Shown: positions 48,183 to 58,366, counted from the first letter of the stretch. The stretch is DNA of 64,000 bases from Chryseobacterium gleum (GCA_945872795.1 CAMCAZ010000014.1:1-64000); one strand, 5' to 3'. Notes: generated by a model not told the origin, from the letters alone. Made by a program: numbers and translations.

Positions 48183-49211
48183 ATGCAATTTACCGCCGCA
48201 CAGATCGCTCAGCTCCTCAACGGCACCCTTGAGGGGAATGCCGACATCACGGTCACCCGCTTGTCCAAGATCGAGGAGGGAGGTGCCGGATCCCTGTCCT
48301 TCCTGGCCAACCCGGCTTACACGCCCTACATCTATACCACTACGGCATCGCTGGTGATCGTGAACAAGGACTTCGTCCCCACTGCGCCCATCGGAGCTAC
48401 ATTGCTTCGGGTGGAGAGCGCCGAGAAGGCCTTTGCCAAGCTGCTCGGTTTCTACAACACGCTGAAGCTGGACAAGAAGGGGATCGCACCCCAGGCCGTG
48501 ATCAGCGCTGGCGCGACGCATGGCACGGACTGCTACATCGGTGCACTGGCCTTCATCGGCGAGAACGCCCGGATCGGCAACAACGTGAAGATCTACCCGC
48601 AGGCGTACATCGGCGACAACGTGACGATCGGTGACAACACCACGGTCTTCGCCGGGGTGAAGATCTACGGCGACTGCGTGGTGGGCGCGCGCTGCATCAT
48701 CCATAGCGGTACGGTGATCGGCAGCGATGGATTCCGTTTCGCCACCGGTGCGCCGGACGGCGCAGGTGAAAAGATCCCCCAGATCGGCAATGTGGTGATC
48801 GAGGATGATGTGGAGATCGGCGCCAACTGCGCGATCGACAGGGCCACGCTGGGAAGCACCATCCTGCGCAAGGGCGTCAAGTTCGACAACCTGGTGCACA
48901 TCGCGCACAACGTGGAGGTGGGCGAGAACACCTACATCGCCGCGGCCAACGTGGTGGCGGGGTCCACCAAGATCGGAAAGAACTGCATGTTCAGCGGCCA
49001 GGTGGGCATCGTGGGCCACCTGAAGATCGCGGACAATACCATTCTTGCCGCGGGAACCGGCATCAGCAAGAGCATCACCAAGCCGGGCGAGGCCTACATG
49101 GGTTCACCCGGATTTGAGATCGGCAAGTACCGCAAGGCCTACATCCACTTCCGCAACCTTGACAGCCTGGTGGAACGCGTGAAGAAACTGGAAGAGGCTG
49201 CGAAAGGCTGA
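48183..49211 (+). CDS. lpxD: UDP-3-O-(3-hydroxyacyl)glucosamine N-acyltransferase
   Basis: Left-handed beta-helix hexapeptides ([31 protein letters not shown]); [19 protein letters not shown]. Confidence 0.96.
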   Translation: MQFTAAQIAQLLNGTLEGNADITVTRLSKIEEGGAGSLSFLANPAYTPYIYTTTASLVIVNKDFVPTAPIGATLLRVESAEKAFAKLLGFYNTLKLDKKGIAPQAVISAGATHGTDCYIGALAFIGENARIGNNVKIYPQAYIGDNVTIGDNTTVFAGVKIYGDCVVGARCIIHSGTVIGSDGFRFATGAPDGAGEKIPQIGNVVIEDDVEIGANCAIDRATLGSTILRKGVKFDNLVHIAHNVEVGENTYIAAANVVAGSTKIGKNCMFSGQVGIVGHLKIADNTILAAGTGISKSITKPGEAYMGSPGFEIGKYRKAYIHFRNLDSLVERVKKLEEAAKG

Positions 49212-49240
49212 TCTCCAGGAGACCAGCACGCGTAGAACAG

Positions 49241-49272
49241 AAAAGGCCGGAGCTCGTGAAGCCCGGCCTTTT
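49241..49272. terminator. Bidirectional rho-independent terminator
   Basis: AAAAGGCCGG-agctcgtgaagc-CCGGCCTTTT: perfect 10-bp stem with A and T tracts, between convergent genes. Confidence 0.88.
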
Positions 49273-49291
49273 CCGTTCGTCGTCGATACGC

Positions 49292-52200
49292 TTACGGCAG
49301 TTGTTCCTCGCGCGTGTTCGTGGGGACCGATCCGCCTACGGTCTGCAGGATGGGATCGCGGTCGTTCGCCGCACCCGTGTAGCGCACCACACCATCCAGG
49401 TTCACATCCTCCGGGTGGTAGCCGTTCGTGGTGGCGGTGGGCAGTGAGCCGCCGATGCGCGACAGGATCGGGTCGCGGTCATTGGCCGCCCCCGTGTACC
49501 GGATCACGCCATCGGCATTCACATCGCCCGCCCACAGCGCCTGTATGGGCCCGATGGTGCGGCGCGCATCCACGCCATAGGTCGACACGGCGGCGCTGGA
49601 AAGGTCCAGCACACGGACGCCATTGCCCAGCCCATGTGTTCCGCTCGTCATGATGCCCAAGTGGTTCCGATGGCTGGCCATCACATGGTAGCTCCCTCGT
49701 GGTGCGTCCGGGAACAGCACTGGGGAATTACCATCGGCCATCACCACCTGACCGTTCGCGAGGATCACCGCAGCGCGTTCATCCACGACCAGGGTCGGAT
49801 CGCTGTTGGACCGCAGTTCCAGCCACACCCAATCCACCGGAGCGCTGAGCCCCTGGCGCTGAAGGAGGGATTCCTTCAGCTGCTCTCCGGAGCCATAGGG
49901 GTCGGAAAGCGGGATCAGGCCGGCCGTATGGAGGTCGGTGCGCATGCTCGCCCCGTTCAGCGGGCCTTCCAGGAAGAGCGTGAGGGCCAGCTCGGCATCC
50001 CCGTCCACGTAGTCGAACACGCCATCGCTGTCGCGGTCCACTCCGTGTCTGATCTTGGTGTTCGGATGCACCACTGTCCAAGTGAGCGGAGACCCGGCTT
50101 GGGCGGCGGCCAGCAGTTGGGCGTGGGTCACGGTCTGGCTTGCCAGGTCGCTCTGGTAGGTGTTGCTGCCGATGTAGTAGAATCCGCGCTGCTCCCCGTT
50201 ATAGAGGCCTTTCACCACCAGGGCATAGTCGCTGGGGTACTTCTCCACCATGAAGGTCTTCATGCTGTTCACGCGGCCCACGCTGCCCACACTTCCGTTG
50301 ATGGTCATGCGCATGCCCACGGCGGGAAGTGCGTCCTGGGAAGCGTGGACCAGGTCGAACACTTGGCTCTGGGGACTGTTCGCAGCAGTGATCCCGCCGG
50401 ACCAGGCGAGCAGTTCGGGCTCGTAATCCCCCAGGTAATGTCCGGTTCCGGCCTGGTTGAAGCGGGTCTCCATCACCCCATCGGCCATCATGCCGAAGCC
50501 GCTGGTGCACTCGGTGGTGTTGTAGAAGAAGCCGTTCTTCCGGTAAACTGTCCGAAGGTCGGGCACCATGTTCGTGTTGTTGGTCATGTTCACCACACCC
50601 GCATTGGTATTTGAGCCGTTGCCCGGCAGGTGCCCGCGCCCGGTGCCGGTCTGGTGGCAATGTGAACAGTTCACGTTCACCGCTACGAAGAGCCGGACGC
50701 CCGCTGCTGGGATCGTCTGGAACGTGGTGCCTGTCAGTCGCACACGGCCAGGGTTCATGCGTTCCACGGCGGAGGCCACGGCGCTGTCCGGGCGGATGGT
50801 GCGGTACGGATTGGGCACATGCCAGCAGGCATCCAGGAAGTCGCTGAACTCCTGCATGCTCAGCGGGTCCAGCGGCGCATCGGCACCCTGCAGGTCCACG
50901 AAGGCCCCCGCGAAATCATGGAAGCCGCTCTTGTCGCCGCGCCAGTGCAGCTTGCCCGTTCCCCGGTTGATGATGTCGATGAGGAACTGGGTCGTCTTCA
51001 GACCCTTCATCGGGTGGAAGGTCTTGTTGCCCGCAGGGTCGTTCACGGTGACCATCTCCCCGGCGGGGTTCCCCAGGTCCCAGGCCAGGCGGTCCCAACG
51101 GGTATCCACATGGCACGAACCGCAGGAGATCTGCCCGTGCCCCGAACCCGTGTGCGTATTGTACAGGTGCTTGCGGCCCTTCTTGATGGCCACGGGCGTC
51201 GGGTCGAAGAACGCGGTGCGCGCGGTCTCCCGGTCAGTGCCGAGGTCGATCGTGGAGATGGAACCGTCGAACTTGTTGAGCACGTACCCACGGTTGCGCA
51301 CCTCGTCGAGCACCATACCCGTGGGGCCTTCACCCACCGCGATCGGATCGGGCACCGTGCGCGAACCCGTGGCCGCGATGGTGATGATGTTGTTCGAACC
51401 CATGCCCGTGACATAGGCCTTGCTGCCGTCGGACTTCCACACGATGGCGCGCGGATCGCCCACGGACTGCTTGCGCAGCAGGGGCGGGGAACTGGTCGCG
51501 GCGTAGTTGATGTGCGGGTTGAGGTCGGTGATCGACGGGCTTCCGGCCGGTGCGAAGCGCGACACGTTCACATGGAGGAAGGTGCCTTTCAGGTTCGGTT
51601 CGAAACGCACCTCGTTGGTGGCATCGGTGCCCACCACGTACACCTCGCCGCTTTGTGGATGCACCGCCATGGCCATCAGGATGTTGCCCAGGTGCGCCTT
51701 GTAGGTGACACCCGCCGTGGTGGGGCTGTTCGCATTGATGATGGCCACGTCGCGATCAGGCATGTCCCAGCCAGCGATGCGGGCCGTTCCGGCGACGCCT
51801 CCAGTGACGATGTTCGTCCAGTTGCCCCCATTGTCATCCATCCACTGCCCGGAAGTGTTCTTGCGCACCACCAGGCTGTGGTTGCCCGGCATGGCGGGGT
51901 TCGCCGGGTTCATCGGCGGGCTGAACCCGGCACCGGCGTTGGGCACCGGCACCACTCCGCCGTACGGACCGGCAGGGTTGGCCACGTCGTTCGGGATGGT
52001 GGTGCACCCGCCCTGTGGCGAGCAGAAGCCGCCCGAATGGAAGACGTTGCCGGGCACCACGGTGGTCTGGTTTCCGCTTTCGAAGAAGGCCGCATACACG
52101 GTTGATCCATCGGGGCTCACCGCAAGGGCCCGTGGCTGCTCCCCCTTCAGCAGCACCTCGGTGGGCGGGTTGCTGGGGTTTGCGGGATCGAAGACCTGCA

Positions 52201-52693
52201 CACTTTCACGTTCGGCGCAGGATACGAAGGCACGCACGGGTGAACCCGCGAAGACCACATCGGCCGGCTCGTTCTCCGTGAGCACACTGCGGACCGTGGC
52301 TTTCTGGGTGAGGTCCACGATGCTCACCTCATCGCTCACCTGGCACACCACCCAGGCCTCGTTGTTGGTCCGGGCGCGCACCGTCACGGGGTCCAGTCCC
52401 ACCGGGATGCTGGCCGTGTGAACGATGCCTGTGAGCGTGATGGTATACACCTCCAGACTGTTGTTCCCCGTGTTCACCGCTAGGAGCTTGGTCCCGTCCG
52501 GCGTCATGTCGATGGGATGCACGTGGGCCGACTCGAAGTTGGTGAAGTCGGAGGTCGGTACATCGCTCTTCGCCCCGCCGCTCAGGTCCGTTCGTTCCTT
52601 GACGCCGATGGCGTTGAAGGCGGAGAATGCGACCAGGCCGCTGACCAGGATGGTGGAGAGCAGGGCCTTGTGCCGGGTGATGGTGGAATGCAT
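49292..52693 (-). CDS. Secreted YVTN-type beta-propeller/cytochrome c-like protein with C-terminal dockerin-like doublet
   Basis: YVTN-type repeats at N-terminus; CGSCH and CSHCH heme motifs; terminal GDVNADGVIRYTGAANDRDPILSRIGG and EDVNLDGVVRYTGAANDRDPILQTVGG. Confidence 0.85.
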   Translation of the reverse strand: MHSTITRHKALLSTILVSGLVAFSAFNAIGVKERTDLSGGAKSDVPTSDFTNFESAHVHPIDMTPDGTKLLAVNTGNNSLEVYTITLTGIVHTASIPVGLDPVTVRARTNNEAWVVCQVSDEVSIVDLTQKATVRSVLTENEPADVVFAGSPVRAFVSCAERESVQVFDPANPSNPPTEVLLKGEQPRALAVSPDGSTVYAAFFESGNQTTVVPGNVFHSGGFCSPQGGCTTIPNDVANPAGPYGGVVPVPNAGAGFSPPMNPANPAMPGNHSLVVRKNTSGQWMDDNGGNWTNIVTGGVAGTARIAGWDMPDRDVAIINANSPTTAGVTYKAHLGNILMAMAVHPQSGEVYVVGTDATNEVRFEPNLKGTFLHVNVSRFAPAGSPSITDLNPHINYAATSSPPLLRKQSVGDPRAIVWKSDGSKAYVTGMGSNNIITIAATGSRTVPDPIAVGEGPTGMVLDEVRNRGYVLNKFDGSISTIDLGTDRETARTAFFDPTPVAIKKGRKHLYNTHTGSGHGQISCGSCHVDTRWDRLAWDLGNPAGEMVTVNDPAGNKTFHPMKGLKTTQFLIDIINRGTGKLHWRGDKSGFHDFAGAFVDLQGADAPLDPLSMQEFSDFLDACWHVPNPYRTIRPDSAVASAVERMNPGRVRLTGTTFQTIPAAGVRLFVAVNVNCSHCHQTGTGRGHLPGNGSNTNAGVVNMTNNTNMVPDLRTVYRKNGFFYNTTECTSGFGMMADGVMETRFNQAGTGHYLGDYEPELLAWSGGITAANSPQSQVFDLVHASQDALPAVGMRMTINGSVGSVGRVNSMKTFMVEKYPSDYALVVKGLYNGEQRGFYYIGSNTYQSDLASQTVTHAQLLAAAQAGSPLTWTVVHPNTKIRHGVDRDSDGVFDYVDGDAELALTLFLEGPLNGASMRTDLHTAGLIPLSDPYGSGEQLKESLLQRQGLSAPVDWVWLELRSNSDPTLVVDERAAVILANGQVVMADGNSPVLFPDAPRGSYHVMASHRNHLGIMTSGTHGLGNGVRVLDLSSAAVSTYGVDARRTIGPIQALWAGDVNADGVIRYTGAANDRDPILSRIGGSLPTATTNGYHPEDVNLDGVVRYTGAANDRDPILQTVGGSVPTNTREEQLP

Positions 52694-52828
52694 GGTGAGG
52701 CGTGCTTGTGACCCCGTTGCACTGCATTGATCCTCAGGTCAACACGCAGGCTTCCCGGGCCGAATGGAGAACCAATCTATTGGATCTCGTACTCACCTGC
52801 AAGCTTTGCCCAGGGGACCAAGGTCTCC

Positions 52829-55432
52829 TCACTGGTCCAGGCGGTGCGCCAGGGTCACGGTCTTCTTGTACTTCTCCACGTTGCCGCTGAGGTCATACAC
52901 CTCCAGCAGCACGACGTACGCCCCCATGCGGGCCTTGCTGCCACCGTCCATCAGGCCGTCCCAGCTCACCGCACCCTCAGTGCCCAGCAGCTGGTTCTCC
53001 ATCAACTTGATCATCTCCCTGCCGGCGATGTCGAACACGCTCATCGTCCCCACGAAGCCCGGTTGCTCGAAGCGATACGCGATGGTGAGCAGGTCCTGGT
53101 AGCCATCGTTGTCCGGTGAGAAGATGGACGGTTCGATGGTCATCTCACCGGAAGCTTCCGGGGCTGCAGCGTACTGCGAGTTGAGGAAGCCCGGCGTGGC
53201 TTTCCCGGCCACATCGGAGGCGGTCTGCCAGTTGGTGGCATCCTCCGTCGGGCGGTCGGGAACAACGCGTTCCAGCGTGTAGCCCTCCGTATTGTTCACC
53301 AGGCCGAAGTGCAGGTCATCCGAGTATCGGAACAGATCGAGCGTGGTGCCATCGGGCGCCTGGAGCACCACGGTGCCTTCGCCGTTGTTGTAGCTCGGCA
53401 TGTCCGTTTCCACGAAGCGCTCGGTGCGGCTCTGCGGGTAGGTGGATGCCGTGTTCAGCGCACTCTCGGTGATCAGCACGTACTCACCGGGGAGCAGTAG
53501 CATGGCCGAGTTGATGAGCGTCGGGCTGCTGATGACACCGTCCGTTTCATTCGCCAATTTCCAACCGGAAAGGCTCAGGGTCTTCTGCGAACGGTTGTAA
53601 AGCTCAACCAGGTCGCTGCCGCTGCCGATGGGGTCGTACAGCACCTCGTTGATCACCACGTCTCCCACCTCCACCGCTTCGGGCAGCGCGAAGGAGAGGG
53701 CGTTCGGTGCGCCGATGGCATTGCCCGGACAATCGTTCACACCGGACACCGTCACGGTATAGAGCGTGCCGATGACGAGCGCCTCATCCAAGGTCAGTTG
53801 CGCGCGGTCCGCGGCAGGAACGGTGACGCCGGAAACCGCGACCGCAGGGGTGATGACATAACTCCCGGCCAACAGGCTCGCGGCGTCCATCGTTTCACTG
53901 AAGACCATCGTGATCGATGTGGTACTGTTCACCACCACACTGCCCAGGGTGGGGGCCTGCAGGTCCGGAACGATGGCATAGATGCTGTTCTGGACGCCCG
54001 GGGTTCCGCCCGCCGCAGCGCTGCTGGCCCGCCAGTTCGCGGCACCGCTGCAGGGTGCCGTGGGGTCGATCTGCTCCAGGGTCCAACCCCCATCATCCTT
54101 CACGGCATCCTGGTACCAGGCCAGGGCGTAGGTCACGGCATCGATCAACTGGCCGTTGTCATCGCGAAGCTCCAAGGCGTCGCCATCGTTGTTCAAGGCC
54201 GGCAGGCTGGCGAGCCCGATCTTGTTCGTGATGTTCGGGAAGAGCGCCAGGTTCGCTGTCGCGGTGAGCAGCACATGGCCGCCCGGCGTCAAGGCGTAGG
54301 TCGGAAGGCTCACCGGTGTCCCGCCATCGCTGAAGGTCCAGCCCGAAAGCTCGAAGGTCCGGTCGGGTGTGGCGTTGTACAGTTCCACGAACTCCACCTC
54401 CGGTAGCCCCACCACCGGTGAGGGGTCCGCCATGATCTCGTTGATCACCACATCGCGCGGTCCCGCGGTTTCCGGCACGGCGTAGATGAAGTCGATGGAC
54501 ACCTGCGCCGCAGCGTTCCCCGCTGCGTCCTGGGCCCCTTCGGCGATCAGGCTGTATGTGTTTCCATTGGTGAAGGCCAGCGCTGCCGTGAGGTGCACCA
54601 GGGTGGGGTCGCTCACATCCAGCACGGCACCCGATACACCGATGAAGGGGATGATGTCATAGGTGCCGATGAAGGCCGGGTCCAAGGGTTCGTTGTACAC
54701 CACATCAACAGCTGTGGCACTGATGGCCGTTGCGCTGACCACCGCCGGTGCGCTGAGGTCCACAGGGATCACACCCACACTGAAGTCGTCGAAGAAGTGG
54801 TTGTTGACCGCGCTGGCCGCCGAGCTCTGGACCACCAGCAGACCGAAATGGGTGCCCGCATCCACCGCAGGATCGTTCGCCGAACCCGCCACCACGAAGG
54901 TGCCGGTGTTGCCGTCATCGAACTGGAGCGTCCAATCATTGCCCGCGGTCCGTTCCACTCGGATCACGAGCGGGTTGCTCGTGCTGCTGTTCACCACAGC
55001 ATCCGCACTGGCCAGCACCGACGTGTTGGTCCCCGACACGCGCTTGAACAGCTCCACGCGGTCCTGCGTACCGCCCACACGGACGAACCATCCGTTCTGC
55101 ACGGAGGGGATGTCGGCATTGTCCGCGATGAGGTACACATCCACATAGTTCGCGCCGCTGGTGGCGAAGCGCAGGTCCATGGACCACTGCCAGCGCGCGT
55201 TGGTCGCCAGGGTGCTCGCCGTGCTCAGGGCGTAGTTCGATGCCCCCGGGCTGTTGCTGCGCAGCACCTGGTCGCCTCCATCATCCACCACGGTGAACAG
55301 GGCGTCATTGCCGGTCCAGGCAGGGGCAGCAGTGAAGTTGCCGTCCGAAAAGTCGTCGGTGAACTGGGCTTGGGAGCCTGCCCATGACACGGACAGGGCC
55401 AGCGTAAGAAGAGCGATCGCAATGCGGTTCAT
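52829..55432 (-). CDS. Secreted multidomain protein with lamin-tail-like domains, Ig-like repeats and FlgD-like C-terminus
   Basis: Signal peptide MNRIAIALLTLALSVSWAGSQAQ; DVVINEIMADPSPVVGLPEVEFVELYN and DVVINEVLYDPIGSGSDLVELYN; EPSIFSPDNDGYQDLLTIAY. Confidence 0.87.
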   Translation of the reverse strand: MNRIAIALLTLALSVSWAGSQAQFTDDFSDGNFTAAPAWTGNDALFTVVDDGGDQVLRSNSPGASNYALSTASTLATNARWQWSMDLRFATSGANYVDVYLIADNADIPSVQNGWFVRVGGTQDRVELFKRVSGTNTSVLASADAVVNSSTSNPLVIRVERTAGNDWTLQFDDGNTGTFVVAGSANDPAVDAGTHFGLLVVQSSAASAVNNHFFDDFSVGVIPVDLSAPAVVSATAISATAVDVVYNEPLDPAFIGTYDIIPFIGVSGAVLDVSDPTLVHLTAALAFTNGNTYSLIAEGAQDAAGNAAAQVSIDFIYAVPETAGPRDVVINEIMADPSPVVGLPEVEFVELYNATPDRTFELSGWTFSDGGTPVSLPTYALTPGGHVLLTATANLALFPNITNKIGLASLPALNNDGDALELRDDNGQLIDAVTYALAWYQDAVKDDGGWTLEQIDPTAPCSGAANWRASSAAAGGTPGVQNSIYAIVPDLQAPTLGSVVVNSTTSITMVFSETMDAASLLAGSYVITPAVAVSGVTVPAADRAQLTLDEALVIGTLYTVTVSGVNDCPGNAIGAPNALSFALPEAVEVGDVVINEVLYDPIGSGSDLVELYNRSQKTLSLSGWKLANETDGVISSPTLINSAMLLLPGEYVLITESALNTASTYPQSRTERFVETDMPSYNNGEGTVVLQAPDGTTLDLFRYSDDLHFGLVNNTEGYTLERVVPDRPTEDATNWQTASDVAGKATPGFLNSQYAAAPEASGEMTIEPSIFSPDNDGYQDLLTIAYRFEQPGFVGTMSVFDIAGREMIKLMENQLLGTEGAVSWDGLMDGGSKARMGAYVVLLEVYDLSGNVEKYKKTVTLAHRLDQ

Positions 55433-55493
55433 GGGACTTCGGTCGGTCGGGCACTCTGCATAACCGGGTGCCCGTCCGTGGCGGACAAGGTAG

Positions 55494-55501
55494 TACTTTC
55501 G
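55494..55501 (+). promoter_or_regulatory. -7 box-like TACTTTCG
   Basis: Upstream of asd ATG at 55529. Confidence 0.45.
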
Positions 55502-55528
55502 GCTACTGAACCACGTTGACAGAACATC

Positions 55529-56536
55529 ATGAAAGTCGCAGTAGTAGGGGCCACCGGATTGGTCGGGGGGGTGATGCTGAGGGTGTTGGAGGAAAGGGCA
55601 TTTCCCGTGGATGAACTGCTGGCCGTGGCCAGCGATCGCAGTGCCGGGCGCACGGTCCGTTTCCGCGGCGCGGAAGTGCCTGTCATCGGCATGGAGGCGG
55701 CCATCGCCGCCCGACCCGATATCGCCCTGTTCTCGGCCGGCGGAGGCACCTCCCTGGAATGGGCCCCGCGTTTTGCCGAGGTGGGCTGCACGGTGATCGA
55801 CAACAGCAGCGCCTGGCGCATGTTCGCCGACAAGAAACTGGTGGTGCCCGAGGTGAACGGAGAGGTGCTGGGATCCGAGGACCGCATCATCGCCAACCCC
55901 AATTGCAGCACGATCCAATTGGTGATGACCCTGGCCCCCTTGAACAAGGCATTCGGCGTTCAGCGCGTCATCGTATCCACCTACCAGGCCGTGACAGGCA
56001 CAGGCATGAAGGCGGTGCAGCAGTTGGAGAACGAACGCAAGGGTGTCGACGGCGACATGGCCTATCCCTTCCGCATCGACGGGAACGTGATCCCCCGCTG
56101 CGATGCCTTCATCGACAACGGCTACACAAAGGAGGAGATGAAGCTGGTGAACGAGACGAAGAAGATCCTCGACCCCGCGATCCGCGTCACGGCCACCGCC
56201 GTTCGGGTGCCGGTGACGGGCGGGCACAGTGAATCCGTGAACATCGAATTCGCCACCGAGTTCGAAGTGGATGAGGTACGTCGGCTACTGGCGGCCTTTC
56301 CCGGGATCACCGTGGCCGATGAGCCCGGGAACGACATCTACCCCATGCCGCTCCATGCCGGCGGCAGGGATGAGGTCTTTGTGGGCCGCATCCGCCGGGA
56401 TGAGACCCAGCCACGCACATTGAACCTGTGGATCGTGGCCGATAACCTTCGGAAAGGCGCTGCCACCAATGCCGTGCAGATCGCTGAGCTCCTGGTGCGG
56501 AAAGGTTTCGTGCGCTCGGGTCAGGCCGTGGCCTGA
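55529..56536 (+). CDS. asd: Aspartate-semialdehyde dehydrogenase
   Basis: VAVVGATGLVGGVMLRVLEER; ANPNCSTIQLVMTLAPL; STYQAVTGTG; VPVTGGHSESVNIEF. Confidence 0.96.
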   Translation: MKVAVVGATGLVGGVMLRVLEERAFPVDELLAVASDRSAGRTVRFRGAEVPVIGMEAAIAARPDIALFSAGGGTSLEWAPRFAEVGCTVIDNSSAWRMFADKKLVVPEVNGEVLGSEDRIIANPNCSTIQLVMTLAPLNKAFGVQRVIVSTYQAVTGTGMKAVQQLENERKGVDGDMAYPFRIDGNVIPRCDAFIDNGYTKEEMKLVNETKKILDPAIRVTATAVRVPVTGGHSESVNIEFATEFEVDEVRRLLAAFPGITVADEPGNDIYPMPLHAGGRDEVFVGRIRRDETQPRTLNLWIVADNLRKGAATNAVQIAELLVRKGFVRSGQAVA

Positions 56537-57225
56537 TCCGGCCTGTTTTCGGACTCCTTGCTCCCTTCTGCGACATCCGACGTCGCTACGTCGGCCTCTT
56601 CCTGTTCGGTCGTGCTGGTCCCTCCAGTCGCATCTGTCCGTTCGGGACGCTGCACGAGGATGAACAGGACCACCCCGGAGGTGATGGCCGCATCGGCGAT
56701 GTTGAACACCGGACGGAAGAAGAGGAAGTGTTCTCCGCCCCAGACCGGCAGCCATTCAGGCAATCGGCCTTCCCAGAGCGGGAAGTAGAACATGTCCACC
56801 ACGGCGCCGTGCAGGAAGGGGGCATAGCCTCCCTCGGCAGGGAAGAGCAAGGCCTTCTGGAAGGGCGAACTGGCGCTGAAGATCAGGCCGTAGAAGGTGC
56901 TGTCGATGATGTTGCCCAAGGCCCCTGAAAAGATCAGCGCCACGCTCGCGATCTGGATGCCCCGCGCACCCGTCCGGGTCATGCGCACCAAGGCGTAGCC
57001 GATACCGGCCACGGCGATGATGCGGAACAGCGACAGGAGCAGCTTGCCCCATTCACCGCCGAACTCCATCCCGAAGGCCATCCCCCGGTTCTCGATGAAA
57101 TGCAGGTAGGCCCAGTCGCCGAACAGCGGAATGGCCGAATCGTAGAAGAACGTGAGCTTCACCCACACCTTCAGCACCTGATCCGCCACCAGGACGAGCA
57201 GGATGATGGCGAGGGCGCGCTTCAA
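56521..57225 (-). CDS. lspA: Lipoprotein signal peptidase
   Basis: LHFIENRGMAFG; SGALGNIIDS; VVDMFYFP; RPVFNIADAAIT. Confidence 0.95.
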   Translation of the reverse strand: MKRALAIILLVLVADQVLKVWVKLTFFYDSAIPLFGDWAYLHFIENRGMAFGMEFGGEWGKLLLSLFRIIAVAGIGYALVRMTRTGARGIQIASVALIFSGALGNIIDSTFYGLIFSASSPFQKALLFPAEGGYAPFLHGAVVDMFYFPLWEGRLPEWLPVWGGEHFLFFRPVFNIADAAITSGVVLFILVQRPERTDATGGTSTTEQEEADVATSDVAEGSKESENRPDQATA

Positions 57226-57253
57226 GGTCTGCGGTTCTCGTTCAGCGAACGGA

Positions 57254-58366
57254 TCAACCGTTCATCTGCTGCTTGGCCTCGATGCTCAGGGTGGCGTGCG
57301 GGACCAGACGAAGACGCTCCTTGCTGATCAGGCGGCCCGTGACGCGGCAGATGCCGTAGGTCTTGTTCCGGATGCGCAACAGGGCATCCTCCAGGTGCTT
57401 GATGAACTTCTCCTGACGGGCGGCCAGCTGTGCGGTCTCCTCACGGCTCAGCGTTTCACTGCCGTCCTCGATCATCTTGAACGAGGGGCTCGTGTCGTCC
57501 GTACCGTTGTTGTCCGTGTTGGCCAGGGTCTGCTTCAGCAGGTCATAGTCCTTGCGGGCCTCGTCCAGCTTGCGATTGATCAGGTCACGGAACTCGACCA
57601 GCTCATCATCGGAATAGCGCAGCTTGTCGGCGCTTTCCAGGGTGGATACGTGCTTCTTGACGGTGGGTGCTGACATGGGGCGATTGGGGACCAGGATCTG
57701 GGTCACCAATGGCTTGGAGGCTGCAGCTGACCGGAGGCCATCCTTCTCACTCTTCTTCGATTCCTTCTTCACGGGCTTGGGTGCAGGTGCCGGTTTTTCG
57801 GCTTTGGGTGCAGGAACAACAACGGGTTTCGGTGCCGGCTTGGTCTCAGCCTTCGATGGAACAGGCTTCGGCGCGGGTTTGACGGGAGCCTTGGGCGCCG
57901 CCTTCTTGACCTCCGCTTTCGCGGGGGCCTTGGGTGCCGCCTTCTTCACAACAGGCTTCACCACCTTCTTGGGTGCGACCTTGGCGACCTTCTTGCTTTT
58001 GCCCGCCGCAGCCTTTGCGGAGGCAGGGGCCACCACGGCTTTCTTCACTGGGCGGGGCACCTTCTTCGCGGCTTTTTTACCCGCTGCAGCTTTTGCGGAG
58101 GAGGGCTTCACCACGGCCTTGGACGCTTTCTTCGGGGCGGCCTTGGCCGTCTTCTTCGCCACCGCTTTCACGGTGGCCTTTTTCTTGGCCGGGGCTTTCG
58201 CCACTGCTTTCTTCGGAGCCGGTTTCGCCTTGGCTGCTTTCACCGCTTTCTTGGGAGCGGGCTTGGCAGTTTTCTTCGCCGCAGGTTTTGCCACCTTCTT
58301 GGGTGCGGGCTTGGCAGCCTTCTTCGCAGGCTTTGCAGCCTTTTTCGGTGCGGGTTTCTTGGCCAT
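57254..58366 (-). CDS. TraR/DksA-family protein with long Lys/Ala/Pro-rich N-terminal tail
   Basis: C-terminal ARQEKFIKHLEDALLRIRNKTYGICRVTGRLISKERLRLVPHATLSIEAK; N-terminal (K/P/A)n histone H1-like low complexity. Confidence 0.92.
   Translation of the reverse strand: MAKKPAPKKAAKPAKKAAKPAPKKVAKPAAKKTAKPAPKKAVKAAKAKPAPKKAVAKAPAKKKATVKAVAKKTAKAAPKKASKAVVKPSSAKAAAGKKAAKKVPRPVKKAVVAPASAKAAAGKSKKVAKVAPKKVVKPVVKKAAPKAPAKAEVKKAAPKAPVKPAPKPVPSKAETKPAPKPVVVPAPKAEKPAPAPKPVKKESKKSEKDGLRSAAASKPLVTQILVPNRPMSAPTVKKHVSTLESADKLRYSDDELVEFRDLINRKLDEARKDYDLLKQTLANTDNNGTDDTSPSFKMIEDGSETLSREETAQLAARQEKFIKHLEDALLRIRNKTYGICRVTGRLISKERLRLVPHATLSIEAKQQMNG

Noticed and set aside
47825-48184. 119-aa ORF between uvrC and lpxD
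   Set aside because: It translates the intergenic GCAGAGG-type repeat; better explained as a noncoding repeat.
50819-52105. 428-aa plus-strand ORF opposite the heme/propeller gene
   Set aside because: Antisense shadow frame rich in R, H, V, G; no domain recognised.
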